Shown one piece after another: positions 26,326 to 34,607 of a stretch of 40,954 bases of DNA. The position numbers and the translations under genes are program-made. Under the pieces are notes generated by a model, which was not told the origin of the DNA, ran no database searches, and saw only the letters and a program-made list of their open reading frames with translations. Source of the stretch: B1 sp964443415 (GTDB lineage Bacteria > Bacteroidota > Bacteroidia > UKL13-3). The first letter of the stretch is position 1, and every line of letters starts with the position of its first letter. The DNA is taken from NCBI GenBank assembly GCA_964443415.1, contig CAYUDC010000014.1, positions 1 to 40,954 of the forward strand, given 5' to 3'.

Positions 26326-27305
26326 GCTCCTTCTCCTTCTGTTAATGGCAATGGTTTAATATCATTTAATTTAAACTCAGAACCTTTCTTTAAAACTTGG
26401 TAATGGTTGGCAGAAATAACAGAATGTCTGTTAACTGCTGCAGGTCCTTCAATCGTCCAATCGGTAGTTTGTTTCTTGTCGAACCTACAAGTATTACAAA
26501 TAAACTCTTCTACTTCTCCCCATTGGTCTTTTCTACCTGTTACCCTTAGCACCTCTTCTCCTTTATACCATAAATGAACTTTTCCGCTACACTTATCGCA
26601 ATCTCTGTGAGCATTTACAGGTTTTGTAAACCAAACCCTGCTTTTAAATCTAAAGGTTTTATCTGTTAGGGCACCCACTGGGCACACATCAATCATATTA
26701 CCCGAGAAATCGTTGTCTATGGCTTTCTCTATGTAAGTAGAAATCTCCGAATGGTCGCCTCGGTTCAAAACGCCATGTACTCTGTAATCTGTAATTTGGT
26801 CGGCCACCTTCACGCAGCGATAGCAAAGGATGCAGCGTGTCATGTGTAATTGTATTTTTTGACCCAAATCTATCTTCTCGTAGGTTCTACGCTCAAAGTC
26901 GGTGCGCGTTTTAGCAGAACCATGCTCATAAGACAAGTCTTGCAAATGGCATTCACCCGCTTGGTCGCAAATTGGGCAATCCAAAGGATGGTTCAACAAT
27001 AAAAATTCTACTACCCCTTTTCTTGCTTCAATTACTTTTTGCGAAGTGAGGTTACCCACTTCCATTCCGTCCATCACATTGGTTCGGCAAGAAGCCACTA
27101 ATTTAGGCATAGGGCGCGGATCTTTTTCGGAGCCTTTGGTTACTTCTACCAAGCAGGTTCTGCAATAACCTCCGCTGGTTTTTAACTTACTATGATAGCA
27201 CATAGTAGGAGGAGCAACATCAGGACCAATCATTCTGGCCGCTTGCAGGATACTTGTACCATCAGGTACTTCAATGGTTTTTCCGTCTATTGTTACTTTA
27301 GCCAT
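26322..27305 (-). CDS. nuoG: NADH-quinone oxidoreductase subunit G, short Bacteroidota form
   Basis: A 327-residue protein that keeps the N-terminal Fe-S part of NuoG and lacks the roughly 500-residue molybdopterin-like part. Visible ligands: C36, C48, C51, C73 for the 2Fe-2S cluster N1b; H106, C110, C113, C119 for the His-ligated N5; and C158, C161, C164, C208 for N4. A further C236-x2-C239 and C270-x2-C273 follow, like a relic of the first part of the molybdopterin domain or an additional site. Short NuoG proteins are, as I recall, common in this phylum, and the start and end are normal: it follows nuoF by 11 bp and overlaps nuoH by ATGA, so it is not a broken gene. It relays electrons from NuoF to NuoI. 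Confidence 0.93.
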   Translation of the reverse strand: MAKVTIDGKTIEVPDGTSILQAARMIGPDVAPPTMCYHSKLKTSGGYCRTCLVEVTKGSEKDPRPMPKLVASCRTNVMDGMEVGNLTSQKVIEARKGVVEFLLLNHPLDCPICDQAGECHLQDLSYEHGSAKTRTDFERRTYEKIDLGQKIQLHMTRCILCYRCVKVADQITDYRVHGVLNRGDHSEISTYIEKAIDNDFSGNMIDVCPVGALTDKTFRFKSRVWFTKPVNAHRDCDKCSGKVHLWYKGEEVLRVTGRKDQWGEVEEFICNTCRFDKKQTTDWTIEGPAAVNRHSVISANHYQVLKKGSEFKLNDIKPLPLTEGEGA

Positions 27306-27316
27306 TTCAAATCTAT

Positions 27317-28660
27317 TTATACGGTTGCCAATCGGTTTACCGAATCATAATGACGCACTTTATTTCTGCTTGAAGGATTTTGAACATATTCTTCAAACTC
27401 GCTTCTAAAATGTCTGATGGCACTTGCCACAGGCCATGCCGCTGCATCACCTAATGGGCAAATGGTGTTACCTTCTATTTTAGATTGTATTTCCCACAAT
27501 AATTCGATGTCTGCCATGGTTCCATGTCCATCTAAAATTTTGTGAAGTATTCTTTCCATCCAGCCTGTACCTTCACGGCAAGGGCTACATTGTCCGCAAC
27601 TTTCATGGTGGTAGAACCTAGCAAAGGTGTGTAGGTTTTCTACAATAGAAGTTGTTTCATCCATTACTATAAAGCCACCCGAACCTAGCATGGTGCCGCT
27701 AGCAAAACCACCGTCTGCCAAACTTTCGTAGCTCATCAAACGTTTTTCGCCGCTCGGGGTATGCAAAATTTTATCAGCTGGTAAAACGGGTACAGAAGAA
27801 CCTCCAGCTACTACCGCTTTTAATTTTCTACCGTTTATAATTCCACCACAATATTCATCACTGTAGATAAAGTCTTCTACCGTAATACCCATTTCTATTT
27901 CGTAAACACCCGGTTTGTTGATATGACCCGATGCCGAGATGAGCTTAGTACCAGCAGATTTTCCAATACCTATTGCGGCATAAGCATCTCCACCATCATT
28001 TACAATGGGAACTACTGCTGCAATGGTTTCTACGTTATTCACTACAGTTGGGCACCCATACAAGCCTGCAATCGCCGGGAAAGGCGGTTTAATTCTTGGG
28101 TTTCCTCGTTTACCTTCCAAACTTTCGAGTAAGGCTGTTTCTTCTCCGCAGATATAAGCACCAGCACCTACCTGAACGTATAAGTCGTAGTTAAAACCAC
28201 TGCCTTGAATATTCTTTCCTAACCAACCATTGGCATAAGCTTCTTCGATGGCTTTTTCTAGGATCGAAACAATATAAAAATACTCTCCTCTGATATAGAT
28301 ATAACCAGCGGTAGCGCCTAAGGCAAAACCTGAGGTAATCATACCCTCAACTAAAATATGAGGGATTCTAGACATTAAATAACGGTCTTTAAATGTACCT
28401 GGCTCCGACTCATCTGCATTGCAAACCAAGTAACGAGCAACGCCTTCAGGCTTTGCCAGAAAACTCCATTTCATGCCAGTAGGGAAACCTGCGCCTCCCC
28501 TTCCTCTTAAACCAGATTTCTTCACCTCTTCTACCACTGCCTCTGGACTCATGGTTTTTAAGGCCTTTTCTACAGACCTATAACCGCCATTGTTGCGATA
28601 TACTTCATATCCCTTGATGCCAGGAATGTGATCATTTGCTAATAATAACTTTTTTCCCAT
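27317..28660 (-). CDS. nuoF: NADH-quinone oxidoreductase subunit F (NADH-binding, FMN)
   Basis: A 447-residue subunit that binds NADH, FMN and cluster N3. The Gly-rich FMN loop GRGGAGFPTG is at about 53-62, the NADH-region motif GAGAYICGEETALLESLEGKRG in the middle, and the N3 cysteines in ESCGQCSPCREGT with the fourth in NTICPLGDAAAWP near the C-terminus. It forms the electron input module with NuoE and NuoG. Its presence shows that this complex I oxidises NADH rather than ferredoxin only. Lies 5 bp after nuoE. Confidence 0.98.
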   Translation of the reverse strand: MGKKLLLANDHIPGIKGYEVYRNNGGYRSVEKALKTMSPEAVVEEVKKSGLRGRGGAGFPTGMKWSFLAKPEGVARYLVCNADESEPGTFKDRYLMSRIPHILVEGMITSGFALGATAGYIYIRGEYFYIVSILEKAIEEAYANGWLGKNIQGSGFNYDLYVQVGAGAYICGEETALLESLEGKRGNPRIKPPFPAIAGLYGCPTVVNNVETIAAVVPIVNDGGDAYAAIGIGKSAGTKLISASGHINKPGVYEIEMGITVEDFIYSDEYCGGIINGRKLKAVVAGGSSVPVLPADKILHTPSGEKRLMSYESLADGGFASGTMLGSGGFIVMDETTSIVENLHTFARFYHHESCGQCSPCREGTGWMERILHKILDGHGTMADIELLWEIQSKIEGNTICPLGDAAAWPVASAIRHFRSEFEEYVQNPSSRNKVRHYDSVNRLATV

Positions 28661-28665
28661 GGCTG

Positions 28666-29205
28666 TTAATAGTGTTCAATTTTTACTTGATCAAAATATG
28701 TTTTTCGCTTGTTTTCAGTTTTACAACTATCTAGGATTGCATCCACTTTTTCATAGGTAAGGTTTTCATGAAATTGAGCACCAATCATCATCATAGGCGC
28801 AGTACCGCAGCTTCCCAAACACTCTACTGTTTTTAAAGTAAACATGCCATCGGCAGTAGTTTCGCCATCTTTAATGTTTAATTTTTTCTCGATATGCTCC
28901 ACTATTTCATTAGCACCTCTTAACCAACAACTGCTGGTGCGGCAAACTTCAATTAAGCATTTGCCAACCGGTTGAAGATTAAACATGGTATAGAAACTTG
29001 CCACTTCATACACTTCTATTGGTTTAATGTCTAAAGCTTTGGCAACTTCATCCATGGCTTCTGGACTTAACCATCCGTCAAATTCGGCCTGGGCCAAATG
29101 AAGCACAGGTAACAAAGCCGATTTGTGTTTGCCTTCTGGATATCTAGATTTGATTTTTTCTATTAATGCTAAAGCATCACTGCTAAATTTAACTTCTTTT
29201 TCCAT
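28666..29205 (-). CDS. nuoE: NADH-quinone oxidoreductase subunit E (2Fe-2S)
   Basis: A 179-residue thioredoxin-fold subunit binding the 2Fe-2S cluster N1a through C88, C93 (CRTSSC), C129 and C133 (CLGSCG). It pairs with NuoF in the NADH dehydrogenase module. Gap of 10 bp from nuoD and 5 bp to nuoF. Confidence 0.97.
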   Translation of the reverse strand: MEKEVKFSSDALALIEKIKSRYPEGKHKSALLPVLHLAQAEFDGWLSPEAMDEVAKALDIKPIEVYEVASFYTMFNLQPVGKCLIEVCRTSSCWLRGANEIVEHIEKKLNIKDGETTADGMFTLKTVECLGSCGTAPMMMIGAQFHENLTYEKVDAILDSCKTENKRKTYFDQVKIEHY

Positions 29206-29215
29206 GCGTATTTAA

Positions 29216-30412
29216 TTATGCATCTAATTCACCTGCAATTACATTCATGCTACTCATTGTAACAATGGCATCACTTAAGGTAGAGCCCTTAATCATTTCT
29301 GGAAACGCTTGATAATAAATAAAGCAAGGTCTTCTAAAATGTAATCTATAGGCAGCTCTACCACCATCACTTACTAAATAATAGCCCAATTCTCCATTGC
29401 CTCCTTCTACAGCGTGATAGACTTCTCCTACCGGCACATCAGCTTCACCCATCACAATTTTAAAATGCCAAATTAAGGCTTCCATATTTTGGTAAACTTC
29501 TTCTTTTGGAGGCAAGAAAAACTCTGGAACGTCTGCAAAGAATTTTCCTTCTGGTAAATTTTCGAAGGCTTGTTTTACAATTTTAAGACTCTCCCACATC
29601 TCTTGTTGGCGTACCATAAAACGGTCATAAGTATCGCCTTGTGTACCAACAGGAATGATAAAGTCAAAGTCTTGATAACTACAATAAGGATTCATCACCC
29701 TCACATCATAATCTAAACCAGCGGCTCTAAGATTTGGTCCAGTAAAGCCATAAGCCAGGGCCCTATCAACAGAAATTGGTCCAGCACCAATGGTTCTGTC
29801 CATGAATATTCTGTTTCTTTCTAACAGATTGGTAAACTCTGTTAAGGCTTTTGGAAACTCATCAATAAACTCTCTAATTTTCTTGAGACAGGCAGGAGAG
29901 AAATCTCTTTCTAATCCGCCTATTCTACCAATATTGGTGGTGAGCCTTGCACCACAAATTTCTTCATAGATATCGTATATCTTTTCTCTCCATTGAAACA
30001 CATAGGTAAAACCTGTTAGCGCCCCAACGTCTACACCAATCACCGAATTACAGATAAGATGGTCTGCAATACGCGCAAGTTCCATGATGATGATGCGCAT
30101 ATAATCTACTCTCTTAGGAGTTTCTACCCCTAAGAGTTTTTCTACCGTCATGTGCCATCCCATGTTGTTGATAGGCGATGAACAGTAGTTTAATCTGTCG
30201 GTTAATGGAGTTATTTGGTAATAAGGTCTTTTCTCGGCAATCTTTTCAAAAGCCCTGTGAATGTAACCTACTGTTTGCTCTGCATTCACAATAATTTCCC
30301 CATCCATGGTGAGGATGTTTTGGAAGATACCATGCGTAGCAGGATGTGTTGGGCCTAAATTTAGCTGAGTATACTCAGGCTTATAATCATAGTTTGTTTC
30401 AATTATCTCCAT
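29216..30412 (-). CDS. nuoD: NADH-quinone oxidoreductase subunit D
   Basis: A 398-residue subunit of the hydrogenase large-subunit lineage that forms the quinone-reducing site next to NuoB. Motifs: LNLGPTHPATHGIFQNILTMDGE near the start (quinone-site His in THPATHG), RIIIMELARIADHL in the middle and the C-terminal SMNVIAGELD. It is separate from nuoC here, unlike the fused nuoCD of E. coli. Three bp separate it from nuoC. Confidence 0.97.
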   Translation of the reverse strand: MEIIETNYDYKPEYTQLNLGPTHPATHGIFQNILTMDGEIIVNAEQTVGYIHRAFEKIAEKRPYYQITPLTDRLNYCSSPINNMGWHMTVEKLLGVETPKRVDYMRIIIMELARIADHLICNSVIGVDVGALTGFTYVFQWREKIYDIYEEICGARLTTNIGRIGGLERDFSPACLKKIREFIDEFPKALTEFTNLLERNRIFMDRTIGAGPISVDRALAYGFTGPNLRAAGLDYDVRVMNPYCSYQDFDFIIPVGTQGDTYDRFMVRQQEMWESLKIVKQAFENLPEGKFFADVPEFFLPPKEEVYQNMEALIWHFKIVMGEADVPVGEVYHAVEGGNGELGYYLVSDGGRAAYRLHFRRPCFIYYQAFPEMIKGSTLSDAIVTMSSMNVIAGELDA

Positions 30413-30415
30413 AAC

Positions 30416-30922
30416 TTACCTTCCAAAATAAGTGTCGTCTTTATCAGTTCTGGTTTGGTCTTCTAAAGGATATTCTTTCCTCAGTGGGAAATAATCCATC
30501 TCATCTACATTTAAGATGCGCTTAAGATTGGGATGCCCCATAAATTCTATTCCATAGAAGTCGAATGTTTCTCTTTCTTGCCAATTGGCAGCCTCAAATA
30601 TTCCTGTAATACTAGGTATTTGAGGTTGAGCAGCTGCAACAAAACATTTTAATCTTAGTCGCACATTGTTTATAAAACTGTGTAAATGATATACTGCGCC
30701 TAATTCTTTATCTACTTGATCAGGGTAATGTACGCCGCAAACATCCGTTAAAAAATTCATCTGAATTTGAGGATGATTTTTAAGAAATGCTATCACATTA
30801 GTAATGTCATTGGGCTTAACCTCAATGGTTAACATGCCATAAGATTCTAACGAAGCAAGCACAGAATCTGGAAACTGGGCTTGAATTTCATTTAATATAA
30901 AATCGTTGCTAATCGTACTCAT
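30416..30922 (-). CDS. nuoC: NADH-quinone oxidoreductase subunit C
   Basis: A 168-residue 30-kDa-type subunit with the signature NWQERETFDFYGIEFMGHPNLKRILNVDE (about residues 112-140) and the ending YPLEDQTRTDKDD. It supports the NuoD-NuoB interface. The start overlaps the nuoB stop by 1 bp, and 3 bp separate it from nuoD. Confidence 0.96.
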   Translation of the reverse strand: MSTISNDFILNEIQAQFPDSVLASLESYGMLTIEVKPNDITNVIAFLKNHPQIQMNFLTDVCGVHYPDQVDKELGAVYHLHSFINNVRLRLKCFVAAAQPQIPSITGIFEAANWQERETFDFYGIEFMGHPNLKRILNVDEMDYFPLRKEYPLEDQTRTDKDDTYFGR

Positions 30923-31464
30923 TATTGAATGCCGTAACCGGCCAGTAAAGCTTTATACTCTGGTGAATTTCTTCTTCTTAACGGCTCATTTTTTACCAAT
31001 TCTTGAATTTTGGTAATGCCGTCGATAATTTGTTCTGGGCGAGGCGGACAGCCAGGCACATACACATCCACTGGAATTACTTTATCAATTCCTTGTAATA
31101 CAGAATAGGTATCAAAAATACCGCCACTAGAAGCGCAGGCACCCACTGCAATTACCCATCTTGGCTCTGCCATCTGAAGGTACACTTGTCTTACAACAGG
31201 ACCCATTTTCTTGGCAATGGTTCCCATTACCATTAGTAAATCTGCTTGTCTGGGAGAGAAGGAGATTCTTTCTGATCCAAATCTGGCCAAGTCATAGTTT
31301 GATGCCATGGTAGCCATAAATTCTATCCCACAACAGCTAGTGGCAAATGGCAAAGGCCAAAGCGAATTGGCTCTGGCTAAACCCACTGCTTTTTCGAAGC
31401 TGGTGGCAAAAAAACCTTCACCTTGAAGGCCCGCAGGTGCGTCTGTTAATTGTATGGTTGACAT
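30922..31464 (-). CDS. nuoB: NADH-quinone oxidoreductase subunit B (cluster N2)
   Basis: A 180-residue subunit that binds cluster N2 through the tandem cysteines C44-C45 (FATSCCGIEF), C110 (GACASSGG) and C139 (VPGCPPRPE). N2 gives electrons to quinone. All ligands are present and the length is normal. It follows nuoA with a 21-bp spacer. Confidence 0.98.
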   Translation of the reverse strand: MSTIQLTDAPAGLQGEGFFATSFEKAVGLARANSLWPLPFATSCCGIEFMATMASNYDLARFGSERISFSPRQADLLMVMGTIAKKMGPVVRQVYLQMAEPRWVIAVGACASSGGIFDTYSVLQGIDKVIPVDVYVPGCPPRPEQIIDGITKIQELVKNEPLRRRNSPEYKALLAGYGIQ

Positions 31465-31485
31465 ATTAATTTTTTTACTGATTGA

Positions 31486-31848
31486 TTACTCCCATTTAAG
31501 GGCACCTTTTTTCCAGATATAGACAAAGCCTAATAATAATGTTCCAGCAAATAATAACATTTCATAAAAGCCGGTTGCTCCCAATGCCCTAAAGTTAACT
31601 GCCCATGGATACATGAAAATCACTTCCACATCAAACATCACAAACAAAATGGCTGTTAAAAAATAGCGGATAGAAAATGGCATCCTTGCGTTTCCTTCAG
31701 AATCAATTCCACATTCAAAAACTTCTAATTTATCAGAGGTTTTTCTTTTTGGACCGGCCATATGAGAAACTACCATGGTAGTAACCACAAAGCCCATGGC
31801 TACTATAAACTGAATAAATATTGCGGTATAATCTATTGCTGATGACAT
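31486..31848 (-). CDS. nuoA: NADH-quinone oxidoreductase subunit A
   Basis: A 120-residue, three-helix membrane subunit. Motifs: KLEVFECGIDSEGNARMPFSIRYFLTAILFVMFDVEVIFMYPWA, the hallmark of NuoA/ND3 with the conserved loop Cys. An open frame extends upstream to a TTG at 31869, but that codon lies inside the likely -7 promoter element; the ATG at 31848 gives the standard MSSAIDYTAIF start and a leader of about 12 nt, so I prefer it. First gene of the 14-gene complex I operon. Confidence 0.95.
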   Translation of the reverse strand: MSSAIDYTAIFIQFIVAMGFVVTTMVVSHMAGPKRKTSDKLEVFECGIDSEGNARMPFSIRYFLTAILFVMFDVEVIFMYPWAVNFRALGATGFYEMLLFAGTLLLGFVYIWKKGALKWE

Positions 31849-31866
31849 AATCTTATTTAAACCTCG

Positions 31867-31874
31867 CAAAAATA
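31867..31874 (-). promoter_or_regulatory. -7 promoter element of the nuo operon
   Basis: Minus strand TATTTTTG matches the Bacteroidota -7 consensus TAnnTTTG exactly. No good TTTG sits at the expected -33 distance. The predicted start point near 31860 agrees with the ATG of nuoA at 31848. Confidence 0.5.
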
Positions 31875-31892
31875 GCCTTTTAGGGCTTATTT
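31868..31892 (-). terminator. Possible terminator of the thioredoxin operon, overlapping the nuo promoter
   Basis: On the minus strand, AAAT(A)AGCC pairs with GGCTATTT around a six-base loop (CTAAAA): an 8-bp stem with one bulged base, followed by two more T. It lies 50 bp after the small DUF6952-like gene. Its T-rich arm is the same DNA as the nuo -7 element. Confidence 0.35.
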
Positions 31893-31941
31893 GGTTGATG
31901 AAACTTAGAAATTATTATAAAACATTTCAACATTTATAAGC

Positions 31942-32184
31942 CTATGAAATAGAGTTTCTTACACGTTCAGAGAAACCTCTAATGGCCGTTCTAAGGTCTA
32001 TTCCTTCATTTTTTACACGCTCTAAAATGTCGATGGCACCCAAAATATGGGTAAGTTGTTCGCCTTCATCATCGCCTCCAACCTCAAATGGCAATGTCTC
32101 ACCATTTATGAGCAATTCTTCTGCAGCTTTTAAAGATTCGATGGTTTGCGATTCGGCCAATGCTTTAATTACTGGTAATTTCAT
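31942..32184 (-). CDS. Small DUF6952-like protein next to thioredoxin
   Basis: An 80-residue soluble protein, all alpha by composition, starting MKLPVIKALAES and ending RTAIRGFSERVRNSIS. I recall small Bacteroidota proteins with the same MKLPVIKHL-type start and an ending like FMKRVLGSI being filed under DUF6952, usually beside a thioredoxin; the match is from memory. No cysteine is present, so it is not itself a redox carrier. The start overlaps the end of the thioredoxin gene by 4 bp (ATGA), so the two are translated together and may act on the same target. Function unknown. Confidence 0.72.
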   Translation of the reverse strand: MKLPVIKALAESQTIESLKAAEELLINGETLPFEVGGDDEGEQLTHILGAIDILERVKNEGIDLRTAIRGFSERVRNSIS

Positions 32185-32498
32185 GACATTAACTCATTAA
32201 TCATATTCACAACCGACTCTTCTTTAGACGTATTATCTGCCTTTAGCAAAGTGCCATTTTTAAAAGTGGCAAAAAATGGTAAATTATTTACTCCTGCTAG
32301 CTTTCTTGCCTCAGGATTTTCTTCTGCATTTACATCTAAGAAAGTAATTCCTTGATAATCCTCTTGGTTGCTTAACCTGGTAAATTTAGGCGCAAACAAT
32401 CGGCAACTGCCGCACCAATCTGCATAAAATTTAACAATTACTTTTTCTTCCTGCTTCAATTTCTCGGCAAATTCGAGATCGTTAACTTTAGTAACCAT
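32181..32498 (-). CDS. Thioredoxin-family protein with CGSC active site
   Basis: A 105-residue cytosolic thioredoxin-fold protein. The active site is ADWCGSCR (Cys29, Cys32), with Ser in place of the usual Pro of WCGPC, a change that generally raises the redox potential and makes the pair less reducing. The cis-Pro loop is NNLPFFATF (Pro74). No signal peptide is present. It is followed directly by the DUF6952-like gene. The substrate is unknown; peroxiredoxins are common partners of such atypical thioredoxins, but none is in this window. Confidence 0.9.
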   Translation of the reverse strand: MVTKVNDLEFAEKLKQEEKVIVKFYADWCGSCRLFAPKFTRLSNQEDYQGITFLDVNAEENPEARKLAGVNNLPFFATFKNGTLLKADNTSKEESVVNMINELMS

Positions 32499-32564
32499 AA
32501 TTTTAATTTTTATTTTAACACTAAAAACCGCCTAAATGTTTAGTCTTATAGTATTTTAGGACAA

Positions 32565-33356
32565 TTAATCTTCATTTTGCTTTGCCTCTTTCCAAATGGC
32601 ATCCATTTCTTCCAAACTCATTTCGGTTAAAGATTTACCTAATTCTTTGGCTTTGGCTTCGATAAAAGTAAACCTCTTTATAAATTTAGCGTTGGTATAT
32701 TCTAGCGCATCATCTGGGTTCAAACCTGTTTTGCGTGCTAGGTTTATCAATGAAAAAAGCAAATCTCCAAACTCTTCTTGGCTTTTCTGTTGGTTGTCGG
32801 GTTGACCCAACTCCTTTTTCAACTCGTTAAATTCTTCTTCTACCTTGTCCCAAACTTGATCGGCAGTGTTCCAATCAAAGCCCACTTGTGCTGCTTTTTC
32901 TTGCATACGATAGGCTTTCACTAAAGATGGAGTGCCCTTTGATACGCCGCTTAAAACAGATTTATTTCCTTCTTTCAGTTTTATCTGTTCCCAGTTTTCC
33001 TTTACTTTTTCTTCCGTATCAGCTACCACATCACCATATATATGTGGATGCCTAACAATCAACTTTTCGCATAAACTATGCAAAACATCTGCAATATCAA
33101 ACTGATTGGTTTCACTGGCAATTCGAGCATAAAAAACCATATGAAGCATCACATCACCCAATTCTTTTTTTATTTCATTGGAGTCGTTTTTGAGAATAGC
33201 ATCCGATAGTTCATAGGTTTCTTCTATGGTTAAATGTCTTAAGGTTTCATTGGTTTGTTTTTTATCCCAAGGACACTTTTCCCTTAATTCATCCATAATG
33301 TCTAGGAGCCTTGAAAAAGCCGCTAGTTTTTCTTCTTTGGTATGTAGGTTATTCAT
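32565..33356 (-). CDS. mazG: Nucleoside triphosphate pyrophosphohydrolase MazG
   Basis: A 263-residue cytosolic MazG with two MazG domains, the same length as the E. coli enzyme. It hydrolyses NTPs to NMP and pyrophosphate, cleaning up non-canonical nucleotides and affecting (p)ppGpp levels in some species. Metal-binding motifs: TIEETYELSDAI then KKELGDVMLHMVFYARI (domain 1), and KVEEEFNELKKEL then QEEFGDLLFSLINLARK (domain 2). The linking motif CPWDKKQTNETLRHLTIEE is typical. It overlaps the DUF1015 gene by 8 bp, so the two are coupled. Confidence 0.96.
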   Translation of the reverse strand: MNNLHTKEEKLAAFSRLLDIMDELREKCPWDKKQTNETLRHLTIEETYELSDAILKNDSNEIKKELGDVMLHMVFYARIASETNQFDIADVLHSLCEKLIVRHPHIYGDVVADTEEKVKENWEQIKLKEGNKSVLSGVSKGTPSLVKAYRMQEKAAQVGFDWNTADQVWDKVEEEFNELKKELGQPDNQQKSQEEFGDLLFSLINLARKTGLNPDDALEYTNAKFIKRFTFIEAKAKELGKSLTEMSLEEMDAIWKEAKQNED

Positions 33357-34599
33357 GATGGTCTAAAACAATCAAACCAGTTCTTATTTTGGGTTCAATC
33401 CAAGTAGACTTTGGCGGCATAATTAAGTTCTCTTCCGCCACTTTTTTTACTTCTTCTACACTGGTTGGATAAAGCGTGATGGCCAAATCAAAATCTCCAT
33501 TATCAACCGCTTCCTGCAAATGCCCTATCCCTTTTCCACCATCCATAAAAGATAATCGATGGTCTGTTTTACTGTCTATGATGTTAAAAATTTTCTGAAG
33601 GATAAACTGCTCTACGATGCTCACGTCTAAATGATCTAAGGTTCCTGCAAGAGCTGCTTCAAATTCAGGACGGAGCTTTAGTAAATAGGCTTTCTGATGG
33701 TAATAAATTCCAAACTCTCGCTTATTCAAAGGTTGAACAGGCAAATGACCACTTGGTGTAGCTATAAAATAGGTTTTAATTTTATCCAAGAATTGCTTAT
33801 CGTCTATGATGCTTTTATCTTTTACCAAACGATGGTATTCGAAAATGGTGAGCCTGCTAAATGGGATCAAACAAACTGGAAAAAAATTAAATGTTTCTTC
33901 ACCCGTATAGTTTGGAAACTGCGCTCTCTTTTGTTGGCAGAAGGCTGCTGAGCCAGCAGAGCGATGATGTCCATCGGCGATGTATAATTTGTCGATGGCC
34001 TCAAACCTAGTTTCAAGTAAAGCAATATCTGCTGGTTCAGTAACCACCCAAAGGTTATGTTTAATTTGATCTTGACTGATAAAATTATACTCTGGAATAT
34101 GCTTCATGATGTATTGGTCGATGAGCATATCAATGGATTGGTCGTCTGGGTAAGTTAATAGAACAGGGTTACCGAGGTTATTGAAAAAACTGATGTGTTC
34201 AGCGATTTCCATTTGTTTTTCGGTAAGGGTATTTTCGTGCTTTAAAATTCTATTTTCTAAATAATCATCAACCGAGGCAGCAGCAATAATACCGGCATAG
34301 GCCTGACTTCCTTTTATCATTCGGTAAATATAGAAAGCAGGTTTTTCTTCCTTTACCATAATGCCTTGTTCTATCAACCTTTTTAAGAATGCTAAGCCTA
34401 GGGGAAAATGTTTAGCAGGATTCTTTTTTTCACCCTTAAAATGTAAGTATGGTTTTACCACATTGAGGTATGAGATAGGATTATTCTGAATCTCATGAAA
34501 AGCCTGATCCTTGGAGCCTGAATCGAAAGGTGGAGAAGAAACTTCCTTCACCTTGTCTTTATGGGGCCTTAATGCTGCAAAAGGTTTAACTTTAGCCAT
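33349..34599 (-). CDS. DUF1015 family protein in the serine biosynthesis cluster
   Basis: A 416-residue soluble protein of the DUF1015 family. Signs are the N-terminal KPFAALRPHKDKVKEVSSPPFD, the conserved YIADGHHRSAGSAAF (about 210-224) and the C-terminal IMPPKSTWIEPKIRTGLIV. The family has no fully agreed function; related proteins have been linked to serine phosphorylation and it often lies beside serA and serC, as here. An ADP- or PLP-independent serine kinase or sensor role would fit the context, but the sequence alone does not show it. It follows serA by 8 bp and overlaps mazG. Confidence 0.88.
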   Translation of the reverse strand: MAKVKPFAALRPHKDKVKEVSSPPFDSGSKDQAFHEIQNNPISYLNVVKPYLHFKGEKKNPAKHFPLGLAFLKRLIEQGIMVKEEKPAFYIYRMIKGSQAYAGIIAAASVDDYLENRILKHENTLTEKQMEIAEHISFFNNLGNPVLLTYPDDQSIDMLIDQYIMKHIPEYNFISQDQIKHNLWVVTEPADIALLETRFEAIDKLYIADGHHRSAGSAAFCQQKRAQFPNYTGEETFNFFPVCLIPFSRLTIFEYHRLVKDKSIIDDKQFLDKIKTYFIATPSGHLPVQPLNKREFGIYYHQKAYLLKLRPEFEAALAGTLDHLDVSIVEQFILQKIFNIIDSKTDHRLSFMDGGKGIGHLQEAVDNGDFDLAITLYPTSVEEVKKVAEENLIMPPKSTWIEPKIRTGLIVLDHHE

Positions 34600-34607
34600 C
34601 AGCGCAA

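Noticed and set aside
26322..27305. nuoG as a frameshifted or truncated pseudogene
   Set aside because: The end overlaps nuoH by ATGA and no remnant of the missing domain lies downstream; short NuoG is normal in Bacteroidota.
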